Shown piece after piece: positions 8,248 through 17,035 of a stretch of DNA of 64,000 nucleotides. The stretch is from NCBI RefSeq assembly GCF_002078355.1, contig NZ_CP015363.1, forward strand, positions 1,178,001 through 1,242,000, read 5' to 3'. Every line of letters begins with the position of its first letter. Within the stretch, counting starts at the first letter, position 1. This DNA is from Ferroplasma acidiphilum. GTDB taxonomy: Archaea > Thermoplasmatota > Thermoplasmata > Thermoplasmatales > Thermoplasmataceae. Position numbers and translations under genes: made by a program. The notes beneath the pieces were generated by a model that searched no databases, was not told the origin of the DNA, and worked only from the letters and a program-made list of their open reading frames with translations.

Positions 8248-9795
8248 ATGGATTTTTATGATCAGATAACTTCTCTAATAGTTAACGGGAAAATTAAGGA
8301 TAAGGATCAGCTTCAGAGAGAGAAACTCTTATTATCAAAAAAATTCAATCTCGACGTTGTTCCCAGTGATGTAGAAATTCTTAATTATGGAGATAATAGA
8401 AGATTTGTGCAGTTGCTGAGGAAGAAACCTACCAGGACTGTGTCAGGAGTTGCGGTTGTGGCGGCTATGACATCCCCTGAAGCTTGCCCCCACGGCAAAT
8501 GTATTTTCTGCCCTGGTGGAATTGATAGCAATTCTCCCCAATCATATACAGGGTATGAGCCATCTGCCCTCAGGGGAAGGACAAATTATTATGATTCTTA
8601 TAATATTGCATTCAGCAGGCTAAAACAGCTGGAAACAATAGGCCATGATACCAGTAAAGTTGATTTAATAGTCATGGGTGGTACATTTACCGCCAGATCC
8701 AGAGAATACCAGGAAGAATTTGTTAAAGGATGCATTGATGGAATGAACAGGAAAATATCCCCTACGCTGGACCAGGCAATACTGGAAAATGAATTTTCAC
8801 AGAGGCGCTGTGTTGGCATGACTATTGAAACAAAGCCTGACTGGTTCAACGAGAGGGAAATAGATGAGGCGTTATCCTACGGGACAACTAAGGTTGAGCT
8901 TGGCATTCAGGTACTTAATGACAGGATACTCAGGCTTAACAGAAGAGGGCATGGAGTGGAAGAAATAGTGAGGTCAACCCAGCTCGCAAGGGATGCGGGA
9001 TTGAAGGTTTTATATCACCTTATGCCAGGAATGTACGGGTCGTCCTATAAAGAGGATATAAAAAGCTTTGATATGGTTATGGGTGATGAGAGGTTCAGGC
9101 CAGATATGCTAAAGATATATCCAACGCTCGTTGTAAAAAATACAGCATTGTATAAGTACTGGAAAGAAGGAAAATACATACCATACGATACTGAAAAGGT
9201 AGTCAGGATGGTTACCTATTTTATGAAAAACATGCCACCATGGGTAAGGGTAATGAGGATGCAGAGGGATATACCTGTTAATTTTATTGAGGCAGGGGTA
9301 AAGAGGAGTGACCTGCATAACCTTGTTGACCTGGAAATGGAGGAAATGGGAATAAAAACTATGGAAATTAGAAGCCGGGAAGTTGGAATAATGAAAGATT
9401 CCTTTGGAAATGATTATACCCTCACAAGAAGGAATTACAGGGCATCCGGCGGTGATGAAATATTCCTTTCCTTTGAGAGTTCGAATGGTGATATTATTGG
9501 ATACCTCAGGCTTAGAATTCCATCAGAAATGGCACATCGCAAGGAAGTTCTATCCTCATCAGTGATAAGGGAAATAAAGGTTATGGGAAATATAGTACCG
9601 ATAGGTGAAGAGTCCGGAGAAAACTGGCAGCACCATGGATTCGGGAAAAAACTGCTGGATGAAGCCGAAAGGATATCACTTGAGGAATATGGTAAAAAGC
9701 GTATAATTGTAATCAGTGGAATAGGAGTTAGAAACTATTTCAGGAAATATGGATATGAAAGGCTGGGTCCCTATATGGCCAAGGAAATTTCTTAA
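8248..9795 (+). CDS. elp3: Elp3-type tRNA U34 acetyl/carboxymethyl transferase (radical SAM-GNAT)
   Basis: The 515-residue protein has the Elp3 architecture: a radical SAM domain with the cluster motif CPHGKCIFCPGG (about residue 80), and a C-terminal GNAT acetyltransferase domain (about 380-515) with a motif near GFGKKLLDEAERIS. Archaeal Elp3 uses SAM and acetyl-CoA to start the cm5U34 modification of tRNA wobble uridines. A TATA element at about 8217-8224 lies at leaderless distance from the ATG. The stop at 9795 abuts the convergent aldolase gene. Confidence 0.95.
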   Translation: MDFYDQITSLIVNGKIKDKDQLQREKLLLSKKFNLDVVPSDVEILNYGDNRRFVQLLRKKPTRTVSGVAVVAAMTSPEACPHGKCIFCPGGIDSNSPQSYTGYEPSALRGRTNYYDSYNIAFSRLKQLETIGHDTSKVDLIVMGGTFTARSREYQEEFVKGCIDGMNRKISPTLDQAILENEFSQRRCVGMTIETKPDWFNEREIDEALSYGTTKVELGIQVLNDRILRLNRRGHGVEEIVRSTQLARDAGLKVLYHLMPGMYGSSYKEDIKSFDMVMGDERFRPDMLKIYPTLVVKNTALYKYWKEGKYIPYDTEKVVRMVTYFMKNMPPWVRVMRMQRDIPVNFIEAGVKRSDLHNLVDLEMEEMGIKTMEIRSREVGIMKDSFGNDYTLTRRNYRASGGDEIFLSFESSNGDIIGYLRLRIPSEMAHRKEVLSSSVIREIKVMGNIVPIGEESGENWQHHGFGKKLLDEAERISLEEYGKKRIIVISGIGVRNYFRKYGYERLGPYMAKEIS

Positions 9796-10452
9796 TTATT
9801 TCCAGTTCTTCCACTGATTCAGATAACCTTCTGACATTCCCCTTAGTTTTATTACATCCTCTGGAGGTAGTATATTTACTTCTCCTATCATTTTTGCTGT
9901 AACGAAAATTCTTGCTGATTTTTCAAGAACCTGGGATGCTATAATTGCTCTCTCCATGTCTGTGCCAACAGATACAGCCCCGTGATTTTTCATTATGGTA
10001 GCGTTATTCAACTCCAGCCCTTCAACAACATATCTGGCTAATTCCATGGTCCCTGTTAAAGCGTAACGGGATACATTCACCCGGTTTCCCAACAGCATTG
10101 CCGTGTCCTCTGTCACAGGAGGAATGCCGTCACCGGTAACTGCCAGTACTGAAGAATATATAGAATGTGTGTGTACTATTGCCATTACATCAGCCCTATT
10201 TTTATATATTTCATAATGCATCAGGCGCTCACTTGAAGGCTTTAATTTTCCGTCTATCACTTTACCATCAATATCGGTGATAACCATATCCTCTGCATTG
10301 CTTTTATTATAGTTTGTACCACTTGGCGTAATAACTATATTGCCATCTTTGGCCCTCAAACTGATATTCCCCCATGAACCGACAGTAAGATTGCTGCTTA
10401 CCATTTCCCTGCAGGCATTTAAAACAATTTCTCTTTCTTCTGAATAAAGCAT
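9796..10452 (-). CDS. Class II aldolase family (fuculose-1-phosphate aldolase-like)
   Basis: The 218-residue protein shows the AraD/FucA motifs GSWGNISLR, ITPSG, SSERLMHYEIY, HTHS (zinc histidines) and MKNHGAVSVG. Members cleave sugar phosphates such as fuculose or ribulose 1-phosphate with zinc; the substrate here is not evident. I start it at ATG 10452 because a TATA-like element at about 10475-10485 fits a leaderless mRNA. The open frame extends to 10518, but that part would overlap the upstream stress-protein gene. Confidence 0.85.
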   Translation of the reverse strand: MLYSEEREIVLNACREMVSSNLTVGSWGNISLRAKDGNIVITPSGTNYNKSNAEDMVITDIDGKVIDGKLKPSSERLMHYEIYKNRADVMAIVHTHSIYSSVLAVTGDGIPPVTEDTAMLLGNRVNVSRYALTGTMELARYVVEGLELNNATIMKNHGAVSVGTDMERAIIASQVLEKSARIFVTAKMIGEVNILPPEDVIKLRGMSEGYLNQWKNWK

Positions 10453-10492
10453 TCTAAATAATTGCCATTCTCTATAAAATATTTTTTTGTTT

Positions 10493-11302
10493 TTATTTTT
10501 TAACAAGAATTGTGTCAATTTCCGGTTCTTTAATTATAAACTTGATATCTGATGTCATTCTTATATTGTGTGATCTGCTAGTCCCAACCACTATACAATC
10601 CGGGTTATCGGATTTAATATAATTTCCAACCTCTTCTTTTATTCCTGTGAAGCCACCGGACCGCACAATTCTTATTTCTATCTTGCTTTCAGATAGTATG
10701 CCAGGATTTTCCATCAGTGCTTTAAAACCATGAACCGGATTTTTGTCATATTTCCGCAAATCCAGTATTGTAACATTTGACCGGTTAAGTTTTGCAAGTT
10801 GAAGGGCAAAAAATACGGCCGCCCTTGTATTAATAGATTCGGAAAGTGGCAACATAATATTGCTATATGGATAACCTCTCTCCCCTGAACTCAAGATTGC
10901 CACTGGTATTGAGGAGTTTTTCAATACATAATCTCCTATATTGCCAAAAATTGAGCTTGAAAGCATTGACCTTTTTCTTGTTGAAAGTATAAGAAGGTCA
11001 TAATAATGGCCCGATGTTTCCATAACCAGCCCTTCCCTTGCATTATCAAATGTTTGGATTTTTGGTATGACCTTTATTCCTGCTTTTTTCCCCTCGTTGT
11101 AGGCAGTAGTTACTACACCAAGCCTCCCGGAAATGTCTATCGGGTCATTTTTTTCCCTGATGGTTATAGCAGTTATTTCTGAATTATTAGCTTTAGCCAT
11201 ATCATATGACATTTTTAAAACCTTGCTGGAATTGGTGCCTTTGAACATTGGAATTATTAAGTGGTCTATTTTCAGGTAATATGACCTTGAAGACTCAAAC
11301 AT
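10493..11302 (-). CDS. Tandem universal stress protein
   Basis: The 269-residue product contains two UspA-like repeats: one from LKIDHLIIPMFKGTNSS through SIPVAILSS, the second from YSNIMLPLSESINTRAA to DTILVKK. Duplicated Usp proteins are common in archaea; many bind ATP, but the glycine-rich loop is only weakly visible here. ATG 11302 is chosen because a TATA element (11323-11333) lies exactly 26 bases upstream. The frame itself is open back to 11377, next to the tRNA gene. Confidence 0.85.
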   Translation of the reverse strand: MFESSRSYYLKIDHLIIPMFKGTNSSKVLKMSYDMAKANNSEITAITIREKNDPIDISGRLGVVTTAYNEGKKAGIKVIPKIQTFDNAREGLVMETSGHYYDLLILSTRKRSMLSSSIFGNIGDYVLKNSSIPVAILSSGERGYPYSNIMLPLSESINTRAAVFFALQLAKLNRSNVTILDLRKYDKNPVHGFKALMENPGILSESKIEIRIVRSGGFTGIKEEVGNYIKSDNPDCIVVGTSRSHNIRMTSDIKFIIKEPEIDTILVKK

Positions 11303-11384
11303 ATTATATTTATGTTTGAAAAGAATATAAAAATTGCTATTTTTAAGTGTGACAACCTGTGGTTCTTCAAAAATCATACAATTA

Positions 11385-11459
11385 TGCTCCGGCCGGGATT
11401 TGGACCCGAGTCGGGGGATTGAGAGTCCCTAATGCTTGGCCTGGCTACACCACCGGAGC
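11385..11459 (-). tRNA. tRNA-Glu (CTC)
   Basis: On the reverse strand GCTCCGG (5') pairs with CCGGAGC (3') as the acceptor stem, followed by discriminator A. The anticodon loop CTCTCAA holds CTC, reading GAG. The T-arm loop reads TCCAAAT rather than the usual TTCAAAT, so position 55 is C instead of T. A 27-43 A-C mismatch is also apparent. No intron is seen and CCA is not encoded. A TATA element at about 11475-11490 precedes it. Confidence 0.93.
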
Positions 11460-11610
11460 TTAAGAAGAGTATTACTTTTTTATATTTAATATATTCATTC
11501 CATCCACGGAGAGAGATGCCCCTTCCTATTATTTAATGATCAATTTATTGATAACAGAGGGTTTATATTTAACTAGAATTATGTACACAACAGGATGATA
11601 AGAAATTCCG

Positions 11611-11640
11611 TATATAAAAATATATAAAAATATATAAAAA
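11611..11640 (+). repeat. Triple 10-bp TATA-like tandem repeat
   Basis: TATATAAAAA is repeated exactly three times without interruption. Each copy is a good archaeal TATA box, and the spacing equals one helical turn, so all copies face the same side of the helix. The array sits 48 bases before the glycoprotein/ABC operon. The remainder of the 11460-11687 spacer holds only the divergent tRNA promoter. Confidence 0.85.
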
Positions 11641-11687
11641 TGTATGTTAATGGGAAAGTCTTTTTAGCCTGATTTACATGTATATAT

Positions 11688-12545
11688 ATGAAACCTATGG
11701 CAACCAAGATTGTTGTTATTATCATAGCGGCGGCAATTGTTGCACCGGCTGCATACTTTGCATATGAATACTACTCAAAATCAAATGTCCCATCATCCAT
11801 ACAGCCTTTTCAATATATACCGGGAAATTCAACAGTGATATCAACCGTGCATACGAATGGAACTGAATACTATTTATACATGGATGGCGGCAGTATTGGA
11901 ATAGTAGCCAATATTTCAGCTATTTCACAGGTTGACCCGAATTTAACTGCATCAAATAGCCCTGCTGCTGTATCAGGTTCAGGCACTGCAGGATTATTCT
12001 CCGGGTCCAATGTCAAAACCATTACCTATGACCATGTTACAGTCTACGAAATACAGAATATCAACGTATCAGGAATACTTCAAAATATGCTAAACGTATC
12101 ATTGAAAAATACAAACACTACAGCAAACATATTTGCATACGATACATCAGGAAATTTCATAGTTATCGGGGAACAGAAAGCGATAAATGAGTCTATATCG
12201 GCCCACCTATCATCGAGAGATGCGGTAAGCTTCAAAGGGTATATGAATGATAGTTCCAACATTTCTCTGTACTACAGGGCGAATAATACAATTCCCACTA
12301 TAAGCTATATTACAATGAACTCAACGTCCAACAAAACATATTTTAATATAAGTCCTGTAAATTCAAATGACCTCCAGGTTGACAAATTTCTTATTCAAAC
12401 GGCAATAAGCAATTCTAATGTATCCCGGGAAATAGGAAATAACTATACAATTACAATATCAAACAGTCAGATACATTTAAACATAGATAAGGGCTATACC
12501 AGCCTGCCAGCAGTACTTAAAACGTTAAATATAGGAGTTATATAA
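11688..12545 (+). CDS. Secreted, membrane-anchored protein rich in N-glycosylation sequons
   Basis: The 285-residue protein has an N-terminal hydrophobic segment (about 6-28) acting as signal anchor; the rest should face outside. It carries about 16 N-x-S/T sequons, an exceptional density, plus many Ser/Asn residues. I do not recognise a domain. The gene is followed after 7 bases by an ABC-2 permease and an ATPase, so it may be the cargo, a receptor or an auxiliary of that exporter. Heavy glycosylation of surface proteins is common in cell-wall-less Thermoplasmatales. Confidence 0.75.
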   Translation: MKPMATKIVVIIIAAAIVAPAAYFAYEYYSKSNVPSSIQPFQYIPGNSTVISTVHTNGTEYYLYMDGGSIGIVANISAISQVDPNLTASNSPAAVSGSGTAGLFSGSNVKTITYDHVTVYEIQNINVSGILQNMLNVSLKNTNTTANIFAYDTSGNFIVIGEQKAINESISAHLSSRDAVSFKGYMNDSSNISLYYRANNTIPTISYITMNSTSNKTYFNISPVNSNDLQVDKFLIQTAISNSNVSREIGNNYTITISNSQIHLNIDKGYTSLPAVLKTLNIGVI

Positions 12546-12552
12546 GTAATAT

Positions 12553-13374
12553 ATGTCAAAAACCTCTACTATTTATTTACAGTACATTAAAAACTATTAC
12601 AGATCCAGAAGTTTCTTCCTGATGCTTTTCCTTATACTGCTTATAGGTTCAATGATGTCATATTTTTCATTTAAATATGTAAATGATCTTCCATCGTTCC
12701 TGGGCGGCACTGTATTCCCGGCCTCTATGAAGGTTAATGTATTCTATTATCTCTGGACACTTGTACTCTTATATATACCTGTATTTGCATCAGTATTCTT
12801 CGGGTCTCCTGCCATATCCAGCGAGATAGAAAACAAAACAGCATATTTTATATTTCCATTGCCAATTAATAGATACAAATTATTCTTTGGAAAATATTTT
12901 GCAGCATTCACAGTTACAATGTTTATTGTTGGAATATACCTGATATTCGAAGTTTTTACATTATCATACCTTTTAGGTGCTATACCGGCCACCTATTTTT
13001 CATACTCGTTCATAATGCTGGTTCTGTTCATATTAAGCATAATGTCTGTAACTTTCCTTATAAGTGCAATATTCAATAAAAACACATATGCATACATTAC
13101 AGTTTTTGTTATATATTACATATTTTTTGAAGCAGGCTCCTTTATTATAGAATTATTATACAAATATACTCCGGTATATTTCCTGAATGATGCAGCCAGC
13201 ATCATAGAAAGGGTATATATAAACATAAACCCTGGCAATGCATTTGTAAGCCATATAGATATTAATCCTGCATCATTTTCTGAAATAATGCTTTCTGCCC
13301 TTATAATGGTGATATATGCGGTAATAGCACTGGTAATAGGCATGTTGCTGTTCGATAAAAAGGAGGTGTCCTGA
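12553..13374 (+). CDS. ABC-2 type transporter permease
   Basis: The 273-residue polytopic protein has about six membrane helices in the ABC-2 arrangement: helix 1 near 20-40, a periplasmic-side loop, then clusters up to 245-268. The motif SPAISSEIENKTAYFIFPLP is characteristic of ABC-2 permeases (residues about 91-110). It forms the membrane part of an exporter with the next gene, whose ATG overlaps this stop (TGATG). Confidence 0.88.
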   Translation: MSKTSTIYLQYIKNYYRSRSFFLMLFLILLIGSMMSYFSFKYVNDLPSFLGGTVFPASMKVNVFYYLWTLVLLYIPVFASVFFGSPAISSEIENKTAYFIFPLPINRYKLFFGKYFAAFTVTMFIVGIYLIFEVFTLSYLLGAIPATYFSYSFIMLVLFILSIMSVTFLISAIFNKNTYAYITVFVIYYIFFEAGSFIIELLYKYTPVYFLNDAASIIERVYININPGNAFVSHIDINPASFSEIMLSALIMVIYAVIALVIGMLLFDKKEVS

Positions 13375-14273
13375 TGGAAATATATCTTGACAGTTTAACA
13401 AAAAATTATAGAAAGATAAAGGCACTTGATTCAATAAACCTTAAAATAGAAGGGCATGGGTGTACCGGACTGCTTGGCCCCAATGGAGCAGGAAAAACTA
13501 CAATGTTAAAACTGTGCACGAACATAATAAAACCGTCACATGGCAAGGTTGAATTAAATAATGTAAATGTTGCAATTTATCCAGAAAAGGCACTTGAACC
13601 TGTTGGTGCACTTATCGAACAGCCAGAGTTTTACAGTTACCTTACAGGATATGAGATTCTGGAATTTACATCAAAGATAAAAGGTATCGGGAAGGACGAA
13701 TTCAAATCAGAGATGAAACGCCTCGGGGAACTTACCGGGATAGATGCATATGCCGATAGAAAAACCGGCACCTATTCACGCGGGATGAAACAGAGGCTTG
13801 CATTATCAGTGGCAATGCTTGGAAACCCGGAAATAATAATACTTGATGAACCTACTTTCGGTCTTGATCCAAAGGGCATGGTTGATGTGAGGAATATTAT
13901 AAAAGATATAGCTAAGGAGCATCTAGTTCTTCTGAGCACCCACCTGATTTCTGAAGCGCGTGAGTTATGTGACAGGACTATAATTATTAACGGCGGGAAA
14001 ATAGAATATGATTCAGCTATGTCTGCTGAGCGGAGTTTATTAAAAATTACAGCCACGAACAGTATCGACATAACCGGTGACAAAATAAAAGATTATTCCC
14101 GGGATGGAAATGTGTTTATAATTGAGAAAAACCCAAGCTTCAGCAATTACGATATAATAGGTGATTTAATTAAGCAGGGGCTTAAAATAGAATATGTGGA
14201 AAAATTCGATAATCTTGAAAATATTTATGTTTCAGTGATAGGAGGAAAGGCTAAAGATAATAATTTTTCATAA
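13374..14273 (+). CDS. ABC transporter ATP-binding protein
   Basis: The 299-residue ATPase shows Walker A (GPNGAGKTT, about 40-48), the signature YSRGMKQRL (about 135-143), Walker B with IIILDEPTFGLDP and the H-loop STH. A C-terminal extension of about 90 residues follows, common in DrrA/CcmA-like exporters. The start overlaps the permease stop and is preceded by AAAGGAGGTG, a near-perfect Shine-Dalgarno, as expected for an internal operon gene. The 3' end overlaps the convergent gene by 23 bases. Confidence 0.93.
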   Translation: MEIYLDSLTKNYRKIKALDSINLKIEGHGCTGLLGPNGAGKTTMLKLCTNIIKPSHGKVELNNVNVAIYPEKALEPVGALIEQPEFYSYLTGYEILEFTSKIKGIGKDEFKSEMKRLGELTGIDAYADRKTGTYSRGMKQRLALSVAMLGNPEIIILDEPTFGLDPKGMVDVRNIIKDIAKEHLVLLSTHLISEARELCDRTIIINGGKIEYDSAMSAERSLLKITATNSIDITGDKIKDYSRDGNVFIIEKNPSFSNYDIIGDLIKQGLKIEYVEKFDNLENIYVSVIGGKAKDNNFS

Positions 14274-14742
14274 TATAGCCCGTTAAACTGCTAATTGATG
14301 AAAACCTTCTCCCGTTGAGAGCCAGCCCGTTACGGTTGTATTTTATGTGCAGAAATGGTATTTCTGCCGATGACAGGTATTTGCATAGTGAGTCAAAAGT
14401 GGTTCCGGAATCTATAAACACATACATGGAAGGTTCATCAATTGCCTGTGAGATTACATCTTCCATTGATCTGAATACCCCGAGCCTTACGAACTTATAG
14501 TCAGGCATTTTTATTTCCTGCTCTATTACCATGGTATCATCCTGCTCCACTTTCTTTAATTTTGTATTTGTATATTCCTCAACAGAAATTTTTTTAGCCA
14601 TTTTTCTGACAGCGACAAAAGTAGAAACATTCCTTATATTCTCTTTAAATCCTGTTAATATATTCCGATCATCCCCTATAAAAGCGAAATATTTAACATC
14701 CGTATTAGCCAGCATCTCCTCAAGATCGTCATAATTTATCAT
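14251..14742 (-). CDS. Uncharacterised protein paired with a ribbon-helix-helix gene
   Basis: This is a 163-residue soluble protein starting MINYDDLEEMLANTDVKYFA (the ATG at 14742 is chosen; the frame is open to 14790). It appears to have two alpha/beta halves, with VFIDSGTTFDSLCKYL in the second. I recognise no family or catalytic motif. Its start overlaps the end of the RHH gene by 14 bases, so the two are translationally coupled. The layout resembles a toxin-antitoxin or regulator-effector pair, but the effector is larger than typical toxins. Confidence 0.6.
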   Translation of the reverse strand: MINYDDLEEMLANTDVKYFAFIGDDRNILTGFKENIRNVSTFVAVRKMAKKISVEEYTNTKLKKVEQDDTMVIEQEIKMPDYKFVRLGVFRSMEDVISQAIDEPSMYVFIDSGTTFDSLCKYLSSAEIPFLHIKYNRNGLALNGRRFSSISSLTGYIMKNYYL

Positions 14743-15106
14743 ATCTTTTTTCCTCCTCAAGTATTTTTTCAATTTTGCTAAATTCATCACCGGTGGCTTT
14801 CAACATCCCAGATATCAGATTTTGCCTCCATGCTTCCTTTATTATTTCCTCATATGCGTCATCTATGCTTTTGTAGAATCCAGCTGACACCATTTTGCTA
14901 ATTGCTTTTTCAATAAGTGGATCCGGATGGATACTGTTATTTTTGGTGATTATCCCTATCCTTTTTATGGAAATGTATTCTAATACAGCCATTCGTATAA
15001 ATTCTGACCGGCTCGCATAATTGCTGTTGTATGAGAGAAAAGAATCTATTTCTTCAAGTTCGTCATTAGATATACGTATGGTGAGCTTTTCACTCTTTTC
15101 TGTCAT
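14729..15106 (-). CDS. Ribbon-helix-helix (CopG-family) DNA-binding protein
   Basis: The 125-residue protein begins with an RHH fold: the strand KLTIRISNDELEEIDSFL, then a helix-turn-helix with YASRSEFIRMAVLEYIS (about 30-48). A second part (55-125) is helical, possibly an effector-binding or oligomerisation region. ATG 15106 places the RHH strand at the N-terminus as usual; the frame is open to 15175. RHH proteins bind DNA as dimers of dimers. Two copies of a TGTACA-containing repeat lie upstream and are candidate operators. Confidence 0.82.
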   Translation of the reverse strand: MTEKSEKLTIRISNDELEEIDSFLSYNSNYASRSEFIRMAVLEYISIKRIGIITKNNSIHPDPLIEKAISKMVSAGFYKSIDDAYEEIIKEAWRQNLISGMLKATGDEFSKIEKILEEEKRYDKL

Positions 15107-15168
15107 TATTATGTTAATAGATATATCTGTATTTAAATTTATTGTTTGTAAGGACAATATTCTAGAAA

Positions 15169-15182
15169 TGTACATTTAATTT
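15169..15182. promoter_or_regulatory. Repeat copy 1, TGTACATTTAATTT
   Basis: This is the first of two identical 14-base repeats in the spacer between the RHH gene and the aIF2-beta gene. The TGTACA core is palindromic. It lies 63 bases upstream of the chosen RHH start. Candidate operator for RHH autoregulation (inference). Confidence 0.4.
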
Positions 15183-15284
15183 GTTAGAGCTAAATAATAT
15201 ACATAAGTTAATTAGCCTTAAAATAAAGGATTCAGGAATACAAATAATAAAATCATCAAACTCTAATTTTTTTTAATTTTATTT

Positions 15285-15298
15285 TGTACATTTAATTT
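15285..15298. promoter_or_regulatory. Repeat copy 2, TGTACATTTAATTT
   Basis: Second copy of the 14-base repeat, 52 bases upstream of the aIF2-beta start and 116 bases from copy 1. Two copies in one divergent spacer could allow looping by an RHH tetramer, or coordinate the two transcription units (inference). Confidence 0.4.
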
Positions 15299-15349
15299 TA
15301 AAAATTAATAATAAAACAATATTAATTAACGTGTTTATAATTAGATATT

Positions 15350-15961
15350 ATGGAATTTGATTATAATAAATTACTAAAGGATGCATCCGGCGTTCTATCG
15401 TCCAAAAACCGGACAGAAGATCGGCTAAAGGTGCCTGAACCGGAGATAATATACGAGGGAAAATCTACTATTATCAGGAATTTTATTGATATTACAGAGA
15501 TGCTAAACAGGAATCCGGAGGATCTGGTAAAATATTTTACAAAGGAATTCGGGATAGGAGCTTCCGTAGCCGGCAGGCGGCTTATTATCAATAGAAAACT
15601 CAGGGAAGAAGAGATCAGGGAAAAATTGAATGCCTATATGGCTACATATGTACTCTGCTATGAATGTTCCTCGCCGGATACTACAATAGAGAAAGTTGGC
15701 AGGACATACCTTCTCGTATGTAAGGCGTGCGGTGCAGAGCATCCAATTAAAGCTTCAAGGGAAATTAAGGAAAACGAAGACCAGCTTACTGAAGGAAAAA
15801 CCTACACAGTCCAGATCACAGAAATTGGCAAATCCGGAGAAGGGCATGCATTTTATGGTGATTTCACAATATATGTGCCGGGAACAAAGAAGGGAGAACG
15901 CCCAAAAGTATTGATCAAGAAAATCAGGAAAAATATAGCAATAGGGGAAGTCGTAAAATAA
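15350..15961 (+). CDS. Translation initiation factor aIF2 beta with C-terminal TRAM domain
   Basis: The first 140 residues match archaeal aIF2-beta: an N-terminal helix, the central fold with LVKYFTKEFGIGASVAGRRL, and a zinc ribbon with CYEC and CKAC. aIF2-beta is part of the heterotrimer that brings Met-tRNA to the ribosome. About 55 further residues form a TRAM-like RNA-binding beta-barrel (YTVQITEIGKSGEGHAFYGD and on). The stop TAATG overlaps the next start, so the PIN gene is translationally coupled. Confidence 0.92.
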   Translation: MEFDYNKLLKDASGVLSSKNRTEDRLKVPEPEIIYEGKSTIIRNFIDITEMLNRNPEDLVKYFTKEFGIGASVAGRRLIINRKLREEEIREKLNAYMATYVLCYECSSPDTTIEKVGRTYLLVCKACGAEHPIKASREIKENEDQLTEGKTYTVQITEIGKSGEGHAFYGDFTIYVPGTKKGERPKVLIKKIRKNIAIGEVVK

Positions 15962-16317
15962 TGGACAAAATAATTCTGGATACCAATATATTGATTTATG
16001 CAATTCAAAACAAAATTGATCTTGAAAATGGCATAATGTCAATAACCCCGAGGATGGAGCCACTTATCCCCGCATGCGTTCTGGCCGAATTGCGTGGGCT
16101 GGCAACAACAAAATGGTATGCAAAGGCAGCCTTGAAATATAGTGAAAGGTTTAAAAACATAGAATCCCGTGGTGAAGGAGATTTCTGCATAATGGTGGTT
16201 GCTAAATCATTAAATGCCGCGGTTCTTACAAACGACAGGCGTTTTCGCAAAATATTGAAAAATAAGGGAATTCCGTGTGTTACAATGGGCAACCAGAATA
16301 ACCTTCAGTTTTATTGA
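15961..16317 (+). CDS. PIN-domain ribonuclease (Fcf1/Utp24 or VapC-like)
   Basis: The 118-residue protein is a single PIN domain. Acidic residues in LDTNILIYA (D7), AELRG (E43), GEGDFCIMVVA and LTNDRRF form the expected metal site. The placement, overlapping the aIF2-beta stop by one base and without an antitoxin gene, argues for a housekeeping role such as rRNA processing rather than a toxin (inference). The family itself cleaves single-stranded RNA with Mg or Mn. Confidence 0.85.
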   Translation: MDKIILDTNILIYAIQNKIDLENGIMSITPRMEPLIPACVLAELRGLATTKWYAKAALKYSERFKNIESRGEGDFCIMVVAKSLNAAVLTNDRRFRKILKNKGIPCVTMGNQNNLQFY

Positions 16318-16367
16318 TTCCTATAGCCATTAAAAATATTATAAATATTATAGAGATATACCCATAC

Positions 16368-17030
16368 ATGGATTATAACTTATACAATACAATAAAGATA
16401 CTTAAAAAGCTCTCCGGTTCAGGCAATACAGTATATATTTCATCAGGCGAACTTGCTGAGGAACTCGGTGTTAGCCAGCAAACATCATCACGGTTTATTA
16501 TAGAACTGGCTGATAAAAAATATATCGAAAGGACATTGCAGAACAGGAAACAGAAGATTACATTGCTGGAGCCCTCCCTTGATCTGCTATATTCGGAATT
16601 AAACCAGCTCAATTCCATTCTTGAGATGCGGCAGGAATTTAATTTAAAAGGAGAGATACAGAGTGGATTGGGAGAGGGAAAATATTACATTTCCCAGGAA
16701 GGTTACATGGCCCAATTTCTCGACAAATTAGGAATTTCGCCATACCCTGGCACATTGAATATAAAAATTTTTCCTGAATATGAAAACGTTCTGAGAAGGA
16801 TACGCAGTGCCGATGGAATACATATAGGTGGATTTAAAGATAAGGAAAGGACATTCGGCGGGGTAAAATGTTTCTCAGGGAGAATCGATGGTACCGGGGC
16901 ATGGCTAATTTTCCCTGAAAGAAGCAATTATACCGATATTGTTGAGATCATTTCGGATAAGTTCCTTCGAAAAGATTTAAAACTTCAGGATGGGGATGAA
17001 TTAAATATCAGGGTAGCACTTGATCACTGA
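16368..17030 (+). CDS. rbkR: RbkR-type HTH regulator fused to CTP-dependent riboflavin kinase
   Basis: Residues 1-85 form a winged helix-turn-helix (SSGELAEELGVSQQTSSRFI). Residues 90-220 form the archaeal riboflavin kinase (DUF120) domain with GLGEGKYYISQEGY, PYPGTLNIKI and FGGVKCFSGRI. The domain makes FMN from riboflavin using CTP. Such fusions are described as RbkR, transcription factors for archaeal riboflavin genes. ATG 16368 is chosen over an upstream TTG because a TATA element at about 16333-16345 gives a leaderless start. Dph6 follows after 5 bases. Riboflavin synthesis genes lie at 25.4-27.7 kb and 44 kb. Confidence 0.9.
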   Translation: MDYNLYNTIKILKKLSGSGNTVYISSGELAEELGVSQQTSSRFIIELADKKYIERTLQNRKQKITLLEPSLDLLYSELNQLNSILEMRQEFNLKGEIQSGLGEGKYYISQEGYMAQFLDKLGISPYPGTLNIKIFPEYENVLRRIRSADGIHIGGFKDKERTFGGVKCFSGRIDGTGAWLIFPERSNYTDIVEIISDKFLRKDLKLQDGDELNIRVALDH

Positions 17031-17035
17031 ATAAT

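Noticed and set aside
10452-10518. Longer N-terminus for the class II aldolase
   Set aside because: The extension overlaps the preceding gene, is lysine-rich and unlike the family, and a TATA box favours the ATG at 10452.
11611-11640. CRISPR-like repeat
   Set aside because: The units are 10 bases with no spacers. No CRISPR array or cas gene was found anywhere in the window.
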